From Hemicordylus capensis (lineage: Eukaryota; Chordata; Lepidosauria; Squamata; Cordylidae), in NCBI RefSeq assembly GCF_027244095.1, contig NC_069662.1:18750501-18814500 (forward strand): a stretch of DNA of 64,000 nt. Reading direction: 5' to 3'. A program made the translations under genes and the position numbers. Numbering within the stretch: the first letter of the stretch is position 1; each line of letters begins with the position of its first letter. The notes beneath the pieces are model-generated. The model ran no database searches and was not told the origin of the DNA. It was given only the letters and a program-made list of their open reading frames with translations. Shown piece after piece: positions 10,208 to 22,832 of this stretch.

Positions 10208-13200
10208 CTGAAAATGGGGGAATAGAAAGGTGGCTAAGAAAACTTAAGAAATGACCAAAGGCAGTTTGGTTCTTGAGGTAAACAAATCCAAATTCCACAC
10301 ACACACCCCACCCCATGTGGTAAGAACCCCGTCATGCGCTAAGAAAAAAATTAACAATGTGCTGTCCTTAAATGGTACTCCAAAATTTGCCACCTGAGGG
10401 AGGCCCGCCATTGCTGTCTCATGGGAGGGCCAGCCTAGGGATAGAGAGATAATCAGTGTTGTGTTTACTTTGTATTAAAACAAGAAAAAGAAAACATTAA
10501 CAATTCTCGGCTTGGGTAATTGAAATTCTGTGCCAGTAAAATATTAATTCTGCTACCTGTACAAATTGTGCAAACTAAACAATTGTGCATAATTTCTTCT
10601 GGTTTTGTTAGTCACGAGGAGAAGCTTGGAGCTATTTAGTGCTGGCACTGAAGCCTCTCTCTATTTGGAGATTTTATTTATTTGCTGAAACTTCTTATAT
10701 ACCGCCTCCTCCAAAGACTCTAGGCGGTGAACAACAGAAATACCAACAATAATCAATTAAAAATATATATTAAAAGGCGAAACAGGTGAGTCTTAAGAAG
10801 GGCCTTAAAAGCAGCCAGGAAGGACAATGAATGAATTGGCGGGGATTGTGTTCCAAAGAAGAGGGGCAGCCACAGAGAAGATCCTCCTATGGGCCCAGGC
10901 ACCACACACCACACCAGGGCCTGGGACAATAAGGAGGGCCAGCTGAGAAGACCTCACAGGACGGGATACAACTTAGCGAGAGAGGCAATCCTGGATATAT
11001 ACAAGTGCTAAGCCCATAAGGTTTTGTATGTGAGAACCAGCACCTTGAATTGGACCCAGAAGCAAACAGGCAACCAATGCAGCAACCGTAAAAGAGGTGT
11101 GACACTATCAAATTTACAGCCACCCATGAGGAAATGTTCATTCACTTTTCTGGCTTCAAAGATTTAATCAGCAGGCATTACCCATTTATTTTCAAACATA
11201 TTTTTTAAGACATAGTGACTAGAGAATTGCTTTCAAAACAAAAAAAGGCTTCTGATTCATTCTACTACTACTACAAATATTTATTTATATACCCCTCTTC
11301 AACCAAAGTTCTCAAAGTGGTTTACACAGAAAAATAAATAATAAATAAATAAGATGGTCCCCTGTCCCCAAAGGGTTCACAATCTAAAAAGAAACATAAG
11401 GTAAATATCAGCAACAGCCACTGGAGGGATGCTGTTCTGGGATTGGATAGGGCCAGTTGCTCTCCCCCTGCTAAATATAAGAAAATCACTTTAAAAGGTG
11501 TCTCTTTGCTGAGTTAGGATACTACTACACCCAATACCACATTCTCATAACATTAAAACAGATCTAACGATGATGAAGGGACTGTAATAAGCATTCAGGA
11601 ATGTGCATGTAGAACCAGCAGACTGGACTAGGGTGAATCAATCTACATTTTATAGATATATACCATGTACCATAAGATTTGTTAGATCGCTTCCAAAATG
11701 TTTCTCAGACTGAAGAGCAGGCCTCCTAGTGGGTCATCGGATAACAGCAGGGTGTAAATGTGTCTGAAAACTATGTCCTTGTAGACTTACACTCTTCATT
11801 GCTTGTAGACCTACACATTTTCAGAGTTTAAATTTTTTCCAAAATGTGGCACATGATATCTAGGATTATAGCAACATGTTGTGGTTTTCTATATTTCTCT
11901 TGAGACTTGCTCTTTTGAAGGGATTGAATTTTCTATCAGCCAACAACTTGCCAGTTTTTCTAAGAAGTTCACATTTGGTTAAAGGTACTAAAGAGAAGGG
12001 CCCCCCCCAAAAAATAACTCCACAAGAGCAGAGTTCAGCTCTACATTGCTTGTGACCTCTTTGGCATTTCAAAAGGAAAGGGTGTGTGCTATTCCCTATA
12101 CATTGATTCTAAATAGGCTGTACTAGCTGTTCTCTGCTTACATGATCAGCATGGCTTATAGTTCAACATCTATACAATATTAACCTGGCTTGCTACTTGC
12201 ATGCATACCAATCCCATGATGCTGTTGAGGCAGCACAGAGTGTGTGTCATACATTTCTCCCCTAAAAATCTGATGCTTCCACTTACCCAAGCAACTGGAC
12301 ACAGGGATTTGTAGACCCTATGGTACCATTCACACATTTCGACATCCTTGCCTTTGGCTGCCAAGCTTTTCATGCACCGGTGATAATCTGTAAAGAAGGA
12401 GGTGAGGCAATGTGGCTTCTACAGTGCCATCCACCCTTTTTCTGCTTAATGTACATCTCAGCTGTAGCATCTGCACCATGTAAACCTGGAATTACCAGTA
12501 CCCTCTCTGCAATGACTAAAACCTACACCCTCAAGGCAGACAGAAATACATCCTAAAAAGATATGCCAGTATTTCATTCCCCCAGTACAACATACCTGAA
12601 GCAGAACATTACCTGGCTCCTCTCTGCTTTGGCTCCTGGGAAATTAAAAAAGCTCTGCAGCTCTGGATGACAGCAGTTTTTGGGCAGCTGCCAAAGGGTG
12701 GTACTTAATTTTATTTTTCTTATTTTTTATATTAACACATTTTTATACCGCCCAAAACTTATGTCTCTGGGCGGTTTACAACAGAATAAAAACAAAGTAA
12801 AACATTCGTTAAGACAAAAATAGGGGGGGAGGGGAAACACACACATTACAATTTAAAATTTTTAAAATAATATTTTAAAACAGCATTAAAACCATTAAAA
12901 CAACATTAATTAAAAGCCTGAGTGAAGAGATGTGTTTTTAAATACTTTTTAGAAGCTGTCAGAGATGGGGAGGCTCTTATTTCACTAGGGAGCGCATTCC
13001 AAAGCCTCAGGGCAGCAGCGGAGAAGGCTCATCCCTGAGTGGCCACCAGATGAGCTGGTGGCAGCTGCAGACAGACCTCTCCAGCAGATCTCAGTGGGCG
13101 GTGGTATTCATGCCGAAGAAGGCGTTCCCTTAAATACCCAGGGCCCAAACTGTTTAGGGCTTTATAGGTTACAACCAACACCTGGTATTTTGCCTGGAAA

Positions 13201-15480
13201 CATATCGGCAACCAGTATAGCTCCTTCAATACAGGAGTTATATGGTCTCTCCGAGATGATCCAGAGACCAGCCTGGCTGCCGCATTCTTGACCAGCTGTA
13301 GTTTCCGGACTACATACAAGGGCAGCCCCACATAGAGCGCATTACAGTAAACCAGTCTGGAGGTTACCAGCAGAGGTACCACTGTTTTGAGGTACCACTG
13401 TTTTGAGGTCATTCACCTCAAGAAACGGACGCAGCTGGCGTATCAGCCGAAGCTGATAGAAGGCACTTCTGGCCACCACCTCAACCTGGGACACCAGAAG
13501 TACCCCTAGACTGTGTACCTGTTCCTTCTGGGGAAGTGTGACCCCATCCTGAACAGGCAGAGCAAAATCATCTCTCAAGTTCCGACCCCACACAATGAGT
13601 ACCTCCATCTTAGCCGGATTCAGTCTCAGTTTGTTATCCCTCATCCAGCCCATCACCGACTCCAGGCAGGCATTTAGGGAAATTATGCCCTCTCCCGATG
13701 ATGCTGACATGGAGAAATAGATTTGGGTGTCATCAGCATACTGATAGCACCCTGCACCAAATCTCCTGATGATCTCTCCCAGCGGTTTCATGTAGATATT
13801 AATCAACATTGGAGACAGTATGGAGCCCTGGGGAGCACCATACAAAAGTTCAGATTTTGAAGAACAGCAGTCTCCAAGGGACACCATCTGGAACCTGCCC
13901 AATAGGTAGGAGCGGAACCACTGCAAAGCAACTCCCAACCCCCTCAGACGCTCCAGAAGGATACTATGGTTGATAGTTTCGAAAGCTGCCAAGAGGTCCA
14001 GAAGGACCAACAGAGTCACACTTCCTCTGTCAATTGCCAATTGGAGATCATCCATCAGGCTGACCAAGGCAGTCTCCACCCCATAGCCAGCCCGAAAGCC
14101 AGTTTGTAATGGGTCAAGATAATCAGTTTCATCCAAGGCTTTCTGGAGCTGGGAGGCCACCACCTTCTCAATTACCTTGCCCAGCCACAGAAGGTTGGAG
14201 ACAGGCCTGTAGTTGTTCAAGTCCGAGGGATCCAGGGTAGGCTTCTTCAGAAGCGGTCTAATAATTGCCTCCTTAAGACAAGGAGGCAACCTACCTTCCT
14301 TCAGAGACGCATTTATAATCTCTACCAGGACTTCTACAACAACCCCCCTGCCAGATAAGATAAGCCATGTTGGACAAGGGTCAAGAGAACAGGTGGTGGG
14401 CCGCACCATTCCAAACAGCTTGTCCACATCCTCAGGAGTCACAAACTGGAACTGATCCAACCTAATCACACAAGAGGAGTCTCTGGACACCTCCACATCA
14501 GACACTGAGGTAATTGTGGATACGGAGTCTAAGTCGGCCCGAATACGAGAGATTTTCTCCACAAAGAATTCATTAAACACATCACAGAAGGTAATCGATG
14601 GTTCCAGATTCTGATTCAGGGGAGGAGGGGCACTCACTAGCCCTCTCGCAACCCTCACAATCTTAAGGATGATGCCTGAAGGCACCAATCAACAGGAGAT
14701 ACAGCTATAACCAATGGATGTTGCTGTTGTCTTCACTATGTTTACTTTTAGACTGAGAGAGCCCTTTGGGGAGAGGTCATGATTTTATTTTATTTTATTG
14801 TTTAAGCCGCTATGAGAATGTGTTTATTAAAAAGTGGTATATAAATAACTATACTAATAATTTGAATTGTGCTTTGGAATGGAGAGGACAAATGTGAGAA
14901 TTTACTTTCACTGAGTACAGAATAGTGGGGGGATAGGCTATAAATTGCTGGGGAGAAATGGGCTATGGCGGTACATAAAATATTTGTTATAGTAGTAATA
15001 GAGCTCTGGGAGACATTACATGGCTATCATAGCAGATGGGCTGCATTACCATCAGAGTGTTGTAGACAGGGACAGCCCTTCTGAGGCAAGGTGAGGCAAC
15101 TGCCTCAGGCAGCAGATTCTTGGAGTGCCAGTGAGGTAGCAAGATGCTTTCCTGCTCTCTCCTCCTTGGAAAAAAAAGGGCCGGAGGGGGAGGAGGAGGT
15201 TGTGTACAAGGAAGGGCAGCATTTGCCACTGCCTCAGGAGCACAGAGGTCTTGGGCTGCCACTGGTTGTAGAAGGCCATGGACATCCAGCAAGTCTTCTG
15301 GGCAGCGTGTGTATGTGTGTAGGAGTACACAGAGTGCTAGCAACGTCTACTTGGCCTACTTGTTGCTAAAGCTGTTCCTAAGCCTTATCACCGTTAACTG
15401 TCACTTACAGAAGTATTTTAAAAACAACACATTGGTATTATGCAGAGTGAGGCAGATACTGCTTAGGAGTAATAAGGCAG

Positions 15481-15535
<55 letters not shown>

Positions 15536-16018
15536 CAAAAAATACATGTTGGCAGCAACAGCCACAGAATAGCAAAAGGTGCAGGAGCAGCACTGGAACT
15601 GACAAGAGGCAGAAGCGTCAAAATGTTTAAAACTGCCCAATGGCAGACACATTTAATATACATACATACGTACGTACAACATACATACAAATATTTATAT
15701 ACCTCTTTTCAACTAAAGTTCCCAAAGCGGTTTGTTCCCATGGCAGTCCTATGGCAGCCCCAATAACAGATGTTTAAGCACAGATTATCATCCTGAAACT
15801 TGCCCAAAGCAATTCATTACCACCCAAGAATAACACAAATATTTAGTTCCCCCTCCCCGCCACAGCCATATTCCTTCTTTACCTACCCAGATAATTCTGG
15901 TAGCAGTTGCGAGTCTGGTTGGTGTTTGGAAAACGTGGGTCAAAGGGGGCTGTGCGATAGTCATCCCGTTTTTTCTTGATTTGACTCAAGTCTGCTGCAG
16001 CTGAAACAGTCTGCATTT
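10154..16018 (-). CDS. COX6B2: COX6B2, cytochrome c oxidase subunit VIb, three coding exons
   Basis: Exons 15887-16018 (ATG at 16014-16016), 12287-12387 and 10154-10207 join in phase to a 94-residue protein beginning [16 protein letters not shown]. It shows [51 protein letters not shown] and EAGTFAGKI-stop. The CX9C (CYQNYLDYHRC) and CX10C ([12 protein letters not shown]) pairs are the twin-cysteine fold of this intermembrane-space subunit, which bridges the two monomers of complex IV. CYQN, LDYHRC and FAGKI at the end agree with COX6B2 rather than COX6B1 (CWQN, LDFHRC, FPGKI). Family length is 86-88 residues; the N-terminus here is a few residues longer. It lies directly downstream of GARIN5B on the same strand, as in human 19q13.42. 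The promoter and 5' UTR exon were not located. Confidence 0.92.
10673..11112 (-). mobile_element. L2-type LINE 3' fragment
   Basis: Minus orientation. The right part resembles an RT C-terminal and 3' UTR region; the left ends ATATACCGCCTCC...GGCGGTGAACAAC, matching the L2 3' end at 12735-12785. Lies in COX6B2 intron 2, near the last exon. Confidence 0.6.
11272..11517 (-). repeat. Interspersed repeat with LINE-type 3' end
   Basis: Near full copy of the 2166-2420 family, minus orientation, in COX6B2 intron 2. Confidence 0.6.
12287..12387 (-). CDS. COX6B2: COX6B2 second coding exon
   Basis: 101 bases, acceptor TTCTTTACAG, donor TGG|GTAAGT. Reads [20 protein letters not shown] then [13 protein letters not shown], carrying three of the four conserved cysteines. 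Confidence 0.92.
12722..14695 (-). mobile_element. L2-type LINE, reverse transcriptase and 3' end
   Basis: The frame at 13342-14688 reads [60 protein letters not shown] and the active-site [12 protein letters not shown]. The frame at 13029-13412 continues with [20 protein letters not shown] and [20 protein letters not shown], the L2 C-terminus. The two frames are separated by a 16-bp tandem duplication at 13374-13405. The 3' UTR runs to about 12722 and ends GCGGTATAAAAATGTG. 5' truncated (no endonuclease) and inactive. Sits in COX6B2 intron 1, antisense to nothing. Confidence 0.82.
14735..14865 (+). repeat. Interspersed repeat 3' fragment
   Basis: TTAGACTGAGAGAGCCCTTTGGGGA and AAAAGTGGTATATAAATAA match the 3' end of the 2166-2420 family. 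Confidence 0.45.
15483..15532. repeat. (GT)n microsatellite
   Basis: About 25 uninterrupted GT units inside COX6B2 intron 1. Confidence 0.95.
15887..16018 (-). CDS. COX6B2: COX6B2 first coding exon
   Basis: The acceptor TTCCTCTTAG sits two bases before the ATG, a position also seen in COX6B genes. It encodes residues 1-43 and ends in phase 1 with donor G|GTAGGT. Contains the first CX9C cysteine. Confidence 0.88.
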
Positions 16019-18239
16019 CTAAGAGGAAGATGGTGGGATGGAAAGGTGAGAGACTCCACTGACCTACCACCACATTGCCCTTCCTCAGAAAAAACAAACA
16101 CCCACATTGCAGCTTTCACTTCCTTCCTAGAGAACTGACTCAGAAAAGCTGCATGCCAGGGATCCAGGCCCTAGTTTCTCTGCTCTAGTGGCCCAAGAGG
16201 CTCTGGAAAGTTAATGCATCCTTGCGCTGGGCCTAGTCTTTGACCCAGTTTAACCAGGCTGTGCCCATTGACCAGATGGTTTTTTGTTTTTTTAATCTTC
16301 TGCAGACTGCTTGTTACAAGCCTTTTCAACAAAATTACCCCATTTTGCTAGAGGCTTCTACCAAAAAAACTCTCCACACTCTGTGGTCGCCAGGAGTCGA
16401 CACCGACTCAACAGCACACTTTACAAGAGTGATAGAATGGTACCATACTTTTGTGATAGAGGGCACCACTACACCTTTCTTCTCCCTCTTTTGCTCAGTC
16501 CTCATGGGCCTCTCGCTCCTAACTAGTGACCTCCAATTGCCCAGGGCAGCCCCAAGAACTGCCTTTCTTGTACCCTGAACAGGTATTTTTTTATCAGTTC
16601 TCTCCAAATCCTTCCTCAAAACCCATGTTTTCCACATAGAACTGACTTAACCTCTAAATCCTTATTTCAAAATGGAATCAAGCTATATGTTCTTGTTACA
16701 ATATTAACAATGGCACACCTTTCCCTCCCTTTTCTGTTTCACCTTCAGTTGTTTCCCCACTATTTTAGATTGTAAGCTCTTTGTGAACAGGAACCTGTCT
16801 AGGTGGCCTCTGTAACACTGTAAGGCACTACTATCATGGTACAATAGGTATGAGGGAATATACAACATACCCAGCTCCACTTCTGCCTCCTCACTGCCAT
16901 TCTTATTACTTTGGTTACCTCCTATGAACTCTCACATCTTGCACACACACCCCATTAACACACCCACAACTGCCATGGGGCCTTCTTATTCTTTTACTAC
17001 ATGGCTTCATCAGCTTGCTTGCCTCTCACTATTAACACGTTTGTTTAGACAATCAAAAATCTGGGACCAATATCCTGAAGCAAAAACCTCTGTCTATCCA
17101 AACAAGGAATTACAGGTTGTTCCAGCCATACACAATTTGTTCACTTATCCTGAATCAACAGTCACAGGTGACTGTATTGTTTCCCTTCTCTATTGTTTAT
17201 GGAACTGTAGACACCCGTCACAATGACTGATGGGTGACTGTTATCTTCACAAAGACCACTTACATGGGTATCAAAGAGAAAGATGAATCAAGATATTGCT
17301 GAGATGTTACCACACTCTCAGCTGTCTTCAACCTTTGATTCACTGCTTGAGAAAATAAGTCAGAGGTTGAAATGAGTGCAGTTGTTAAAATCCAGGACAA
17401 CGGATCCTGTGAACAGGCATGCATATCCTTGTAGCCAGATATCTCTTCATGCCCTTCTGGCCCTACAACCCACCCTGACACCCAACTCCCATCCCATAAT
17501 ATTTATTCACCCTCTTCTCTCTGTCCCTCATGGACTGTTTAAGTTCTCAGCCCAAGTCCCTCGAAACTGAATTACTCATTTTCAGTGCCAAATAGTTGGT
17601 ATGACTCTGGCTCCTAACAGCCAGTGTAGAGGAGGAGATTGCAGGGGGCCCAGGGAGGCACTTTCTCAGCCCCAAAATAGCTTGAACCCACCAGACCCAA
17701 ACTCCAGGGCACAGGTGCCCCTAAGTAATTTTAGAGCCTGGACCTAAAGGCCTTTGGAGCCCCCCCCCCCACCACACACACACACACCGCAAGTTACACA
17801 TCATTTTTTAACACATAAGTTCCTGAGGGCATAAACCACACCACCCAGTGATAACCGTGCACCAGGTTAACAACCCAGCTTTACAGTTATCACCAGGACA
17901 GACTAAAGAGGATTTGGGGGGGCCCCGGTGGGGGGGGGCGTTGGAGGCCCTGGACTTTGGCCCCGAAGTCCAGAGGTAAGAGTGCCTCTGCTCCAGGGGA
18001 TAGAATGGCACTAACATCTGAAGGGTTTTTTTTCTGGACCCAACAGAGAATCACAAGAGGGGTAAAGCTCCCCAGAGCACTTGGTGAATACCATCCAAAC
18101 CTTTAACGGAGGCTTTGGAGATAATCGGAGAGCCTCCTAGAACCAGGGCAGTGATAATAGGCTCGGGAGAACTACAGGTGACAGCTGCCCGGTGGCAAGG
18201 TTTTCGAGCGAATGAGCTCTTGTTTTGTACTGTCTTTTC
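16019..18239. other. Intergenic or COX6B2 5' region, no gene recognised
   Basis: Includes a Bov-B-type tail fragment (16384-16425, GTCGCCAGGAGTCGACACCG) and an old repeat with TTAGATTGTAAGCTCTTTG (16765-16870). A 5' UTR exon of COX6B2 should lie here or further right but was not identified. Confidence 0.4.
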
Positions 18240-18860
18240 CTACGCCTGTATGTATGTGCATTTGGAGTAACTGCCATAGAATCTTCTGGAACTGGATGGA
18301 AGGCCGCCTGTGTGGAGGCAACATGCTAATTTAGCCAATCAGATTGTAGGAGTTGGCTGCCCTGGTGATGTGTTTAGAAAACCAAAGAAACTCCATGTTG
18401 GCCCAGAATACCTCATTTTAACTGAAAGTAACCCCAGCCCAGCTCAGGGACATCAATGCCTCTCATGATCAACGTCATTATCTCTCTCCACTAAATTGTA
18501 TCTATGAAACTTGGTTCTCACAAGGTTCTCACTGTTTTTCGCTGACAGTTAAGAAAACAGGATTTAACCAAATAAGGAGTAATCACCAGATGAACAATGA
18601 ATCATTCGCATGCTTACTAGATACTTAGACCACCATTTTATTGTCACGTATACTGTGTCTAGGGTGTCAGCATCATTCAGATTGTTTGTATAAATGTAAG
18701 ATGCACCTATAACCAAACTGTAATCGGTTTGAGAGCGTAAGCCTACTGATTACCTATTGCTAAACTGCAGTAGCAATAAAGCCTCTAAATGATTCCCACT
18801 GAGTCTGTTTGATTGACTAAGAGGCGGACCCAGGGACGAACCATGTTCACATCACTGGGG
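18240..18860 (+). mobile_element. LTR fossil, retroviral type, plus orientation
   Basis: Carries AATAAAGCCTC near its 3' end and ends near a terminal CA at about 18870. Same family as 1736-2165. No internal coding region adjoins it, so probably a solo LTR; old. Confidence 0.6.
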
Positions 18861-19379
18861 CTTAACCTTTGGCTGCATAACCGCCATAGAATCTTGGGGA
18901 ACTGGTGAAGAATGAGAGGGAATCCTTCATTCTACTATAGGAATAAAATTGTTTTGTCTATCTTTTTACTCCCCCCCCTTTTTTTTTGCTAAGTAACCCC
19001 CCCCATCCCACCCCTGTATTTGTTGAATATACTTTTTTTAAAAATACAGGAAAACAATGTTCTGCAAATAGAAAATTGGCATGTTTGGGAGAAGGATTTG
19101 AGCTCAGCAAATATGCATTTGCATTAGCTACGAACATTATTAGTTATTCTAACGGTGGCGAATGAGGCAGTTACTGAAATAATTTTTTTTAACTGCTTGT
19201 GTAATCCAAAAACCTTCATTAGAATAGTTCTCCCTCTAACATGCGTAGTACAAATGCTGCCAAATGCAGATTTTTTTAGAAAAACAAGATGTGAAAGTAG
19301 AACATTTGGTAAATTTATACTTATTGCATTAAAAAAAGTCACCAGTGATGTTGGAGATTGTTAATTTTTACCCCCCACT

Positions 19380-19950
19380 AGGTAAAACAGCAGAGCACTA
19401 AGGAACGAGCATTGAGCACACACTTCAGTTACAGAGTAGGTAGCAGAGGATGGTTTCGTTGTTGCAGCTATTTAGAGAAAACACATGGAGATTCTTGTAG
19501 AACTAAATACTAAGTATATATTGGTTAAGTACACTTGGATAGGAAAGACCTAAACCTAATCTAAAGGACTACATAATGAATAGGTAAGGAGGGAGAGAGA
19601 TGTCTTCCATCTTTTGTTTGTTTGTTTAATTTAGTTAATTTTATTACTTTTATTGTATCTTGTGTCTATCTTATTGTTGTGAGCCGCCCTGAGCAGTAGT
19701 GCACTGGAGGGGCGGGGTATAAATATTTTAAATAAATAAATAAATAAATCTTCTCTCTAGGAGGAAAGGAAGGATTGTGACTCAGCACAGGAAGTGCAAA
19801 AGAGTCAGATCAGGGATCATAGAGTAGAGACAGGTAGCTCAATCAGGGAGACTCTTACTCACTATCTCTATACTCCCAATGCCCCTAGTGGTCATTAGGA
19901 TAGTGGGTGCAAAAGGTCGATGCACTGGAACTCCATATCCAACAAGTGAT
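19380..19950 (-). mobile_element. Copia-type LTR fossil, minus orientation
   Basis: In reverse complement it shares CCTAATGACCACTAGGGGCA, the GTTACTGCTCTGTAAC-like end region and TTTCCTATC blocks with 29225-29860, and partly with the end of the large Copia element at 49180-49605. Interrupted by an L2-type tail at about 19612-19750. Broken and old. Confidence 0.5.
19612..19750 (+). repeat. LINE-type 3' tail nested in an LTR fossil
   Basis: GTGAGCCGCCCTGAGCAG and GGCGGGGTATAAATATTTTA followed by AAATAAATAAAT, a typical L2/CR1-like tail. Confidence 0.5.
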
Positions 19951-21382
19951 ACCCACCCCTCAAGCCAAACATGATGCACACAGGTTTAAAATATTGCTTT
20001 TCTTGGTGAAATACACAAACATAGCAACTGGGAAAACATTCTGTTCATTTATTTATTTAGATCCTGTTTTTCAAACAAATTTTGTCACTCAAAGCACCTC
20101 GTATCAATTAAAAATGAGACACAGGCCGCCCCACCCTCAGACTTACAGGCACACAAGGGAAAGGTAACCATTTCTAGAGGGGTAGCCATGTTTGTGTGTT
20201 AATTCATTCTTGTAATGTAGTAGAAATTGTTTCTTATTCAGATCACAGACAATAGTATCAAACACTGTTATAAATTCAAATTAAAGTTTAGTACTGCAAC
20301 CTTCCTTTGACATTCTTTGTTAGAATGGCCACTTTCAGGTCTTCAGCAAGGCATTCCTGGAAGAATAGGAAATGTCCTCCCCAGGCGCTAACAATGATAA
20401 GGCAAGGGGAGACAGTTGTCTGGGGGCCCCACTGCCTGGAGGGGCACCCCAGAGGCACCTCATGTGACTCCCCATTGCCCCCTGCCCAGCCCCATAGCCT
20501 CTCAGCCACTTGCCCTCTTCGCCGTCTCTCCTGCTTGTTCTGCTGGCCCGCAATCGAAGCAGCAGGCAAGCTGCAAAGAGCTCCTTTTCTCCCTAGGCAG
20601 TCGCCTAGGACTCCAGTTATTGGGTGCGGGCTCTTAGGGAGACAGAGAGTTTGGCCTGAGGGGAGGCAGGCAGCACCAATAGAGGCAATTCCCATCTGGG
20701 AGACTTTACCTTCAGAGGCTGGGATTCTGGGAAGTACCTCCTGGTACCTTTTGAACACTAGGCAATGAAGCCACATAGGACTTAATCCTTGCTCTCTTCC
20801 CCTGCCCTGATTCGACTCACAGCCAAATGCTGCCAGTGGGTGATGCCATTTCTGGGTTCTATGGGCCACACTTGACCTGAAGAGATGAGATGCAGCATGG
20901 CAAACATCTAGTCCACAGTCACAGGCATAAGATCCTCATGTCAACAATCTGTGTATTCTGACTAGATCTCGTCCCAGTCAAGGCAGGAAAGGAAATAAGA
21001 CACACTCACTTTTCCAATAAAAATTATATAATTAAAAAATAATCTTTGCTCCTTGGCATATCAGTAGCAATCAGTTGCTCATATTTCAATCCTGATGCAA
21101 CTCCTGGCTACTTGGAAACTGGCTAACTACACAACTCAGGCTGGGAGTAAATACGCTGTAGACACCAAGACAGAGTCCTTTCAAACTGGCTCAGTTGCCC
21201 CTTCTGAAAGCAAAAGCAGGGAAGTGTTAATAAAATATTAAGATTTCATGTATTTGTTTACATCATATCCTATGTTTCCACTTTAAAAGCCACCGAAAGT
21301 GGCTTGCAAAGCAAACACAAGCAAGAGAAAGTACAACTGAGAATAACCATATTTAAAACATCAGTTAAAAACAGTCAAACAT
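19951..21382. other. No gene recognised
   Basis: A 193-codon open frame at 20288-20869 (minus) and overlapping plus frames show no known motif and no splice pattern; probably chance in GC-richer sequence. Confidence 0.4.
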
Positions 21383-21752
21383 AGGGACAAACTACACATT
21401 ATGACAAGGACATGGTTGGCCCTTACATGTTTGTTCCCCCACACCTACACGCAACCTGCAGATAGCCACAGGGATGCTGATCTGGACTGTGACACCCACC
21501 CACCCACAACTTGGGGGAAAGGGGGCTTTATCCCTTGGTCCCAATCCAGATCAGACCCCCACAACGGCTATTTGCCCCAGGAGGGAAGCTGCCCCTGGCA
21601 CCAACAGGAGCTTGCCTCCTGGGGCAAATAGCAGCCAGACTGAGATCATAAGGACTATATCCTTCCCCACCAGCATGGTTGCTATTTGGAAAGGGAAAAA
21701 CAAGTCTATAAAGGCCAATCACGTGCTTGTCTAGACATATAGTTTGGCTCAC
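21383..21752. mobile_element. Foldback MITE
   Basis: Imperfect long inverted repeat: left end GGGACAAACTACACATTATG, right end in reverse GAGCCAAACTATATGTC. The centre pairs GGCTATTTGCCCCAGGAGG with CCTCCTGGGGCAAATAGC. No coding capacity. Confidence 0.6.
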
Positions 21753-22433
21753 AGACAGAGCTGTCCTCCCGGATAGAGGCAGAACCAGAACCAGTCAGAG
21801 ATTAAAAAGCAAATAGGGCAGACTTTGCTTGGTGCCTAAATGTCAGTAAACACAGTACTAGGCAAACAAGTCTGGGGAAAGAGTTCCACAGCTGGATGCC
21901 ACCAAAGAAAAGGCCATCTCTTTAGTAGCCACCCCCCTAATCTCTAAAGAATGAGAATGATACACCACAGAGGAGAGAATCTAACTGGAAAGACTGGTGA
22001 AGGCACCCCCAGTAAGGCTGCTGGATTATTTGTGTTCTGCAATATCCATATAGGCAGCTTTACAAATATTTTGCAGCTCTCCATATTACCTCTTTTACTG
22101 TATGCCCCAGACTCCTCCTAGGGTACATATGTACAGAACACCATCTAATGGGAAGATCTTCTGTTCAGGTTCTATTGAAATAAATGGGAGTTGCACCAAG
22201 AACAGGATTCTGTTTGGTTCCTTCATAACTGGCCCTTACTTAAGCCCTATATGTTTACCACATTCTCCCTCCAAAGCCTAACTATAGGTAACAATGATAA
22301 AGAGAAACCCTAACCCTGATTCTACCTCAGCCTGGCCAATCAGACCAGAAGCTTTCAGGCCCGTTTCAACAAAACCAAAAGTCCAACCTTTCAGCTTCTT
22401 TTGCTCTCACTCACCAAAACCTTCTGCTCTCCT

Positions 22434-22832
22434 CAGAGGCGTAACTAGGGAAAACGGCGCCCGGGGCAAGCACTGAAATGGCCCCCCTGCGCCCCCCGCA
22501 CCCCCCCCCCAACATACTACATTATACTTAGGTTTTTCCTCACAAGCGCCCGCCGCCGCCGCCAAGCCAGGCCACTGACTGGCCTCCAGGCGCCAGCAAA
22601 GCAATGGGGGGGGCGCGGGCGGCACGGAAGGGACCGCTTGTGGGGGAGGGGGCGCCGACACGCTCCCTTGACTGCTGCAGCGCTGCTGCACTGAGCAGGA
22701 AACATTTGTATTAACAAAAAAATAAAAAAATATTAAAAAAATATTTTTTGTCATGGCGGTGCCCCCCACGTGACCAGAAAAGATGGCGCCCGGGGCACGT
22801 GCCCCCCTGCCCCCCCTATAGTTACGCCTCTG
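22434..22832. mobile_element. hAT-type MITE, 399 bp
   Basis: Terminal inverted repeats CAGAGGCGTAACTAG and ATAGTTACGCCTCTG, flanked by a perfect 8-bp direct repeat GCTCTCCT (22426-22433 and 22833-22840). The 8-bp duplication and CAG ends fit hAT. The inside is GC-rich, with GGCGCCCGGGGCA near both ends. Non-autonomous. Confidence 0.9.

Noticed and set aside
15401-15690. Open frames with long His-Thr or Cys-Val runs
   Set aside because: Translation of the (GT)n microsatellite.
10154-16018. Assignment of the cytochrome oxidase gene as COX6B1 or a processed pseudogene
   Set aside because: Introns with intact splice sites exclude a processed copy; CYQN, LDYHRC and FAGKI favour COX6B2, and the GARIN5B neighbour agrees.
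20288-20869. 193-codon open frame on the minus strand
   Set aside because: No family motif, low-complexity GC-rich composition, overlapping equally long plus-strand frames and no splice pattern.
22407-22769. GC-rich open frame of 120 codons
   Set aside because: Lies inside the 22434-22832 MITE with its inverted ends and target duplication, so not a gene.
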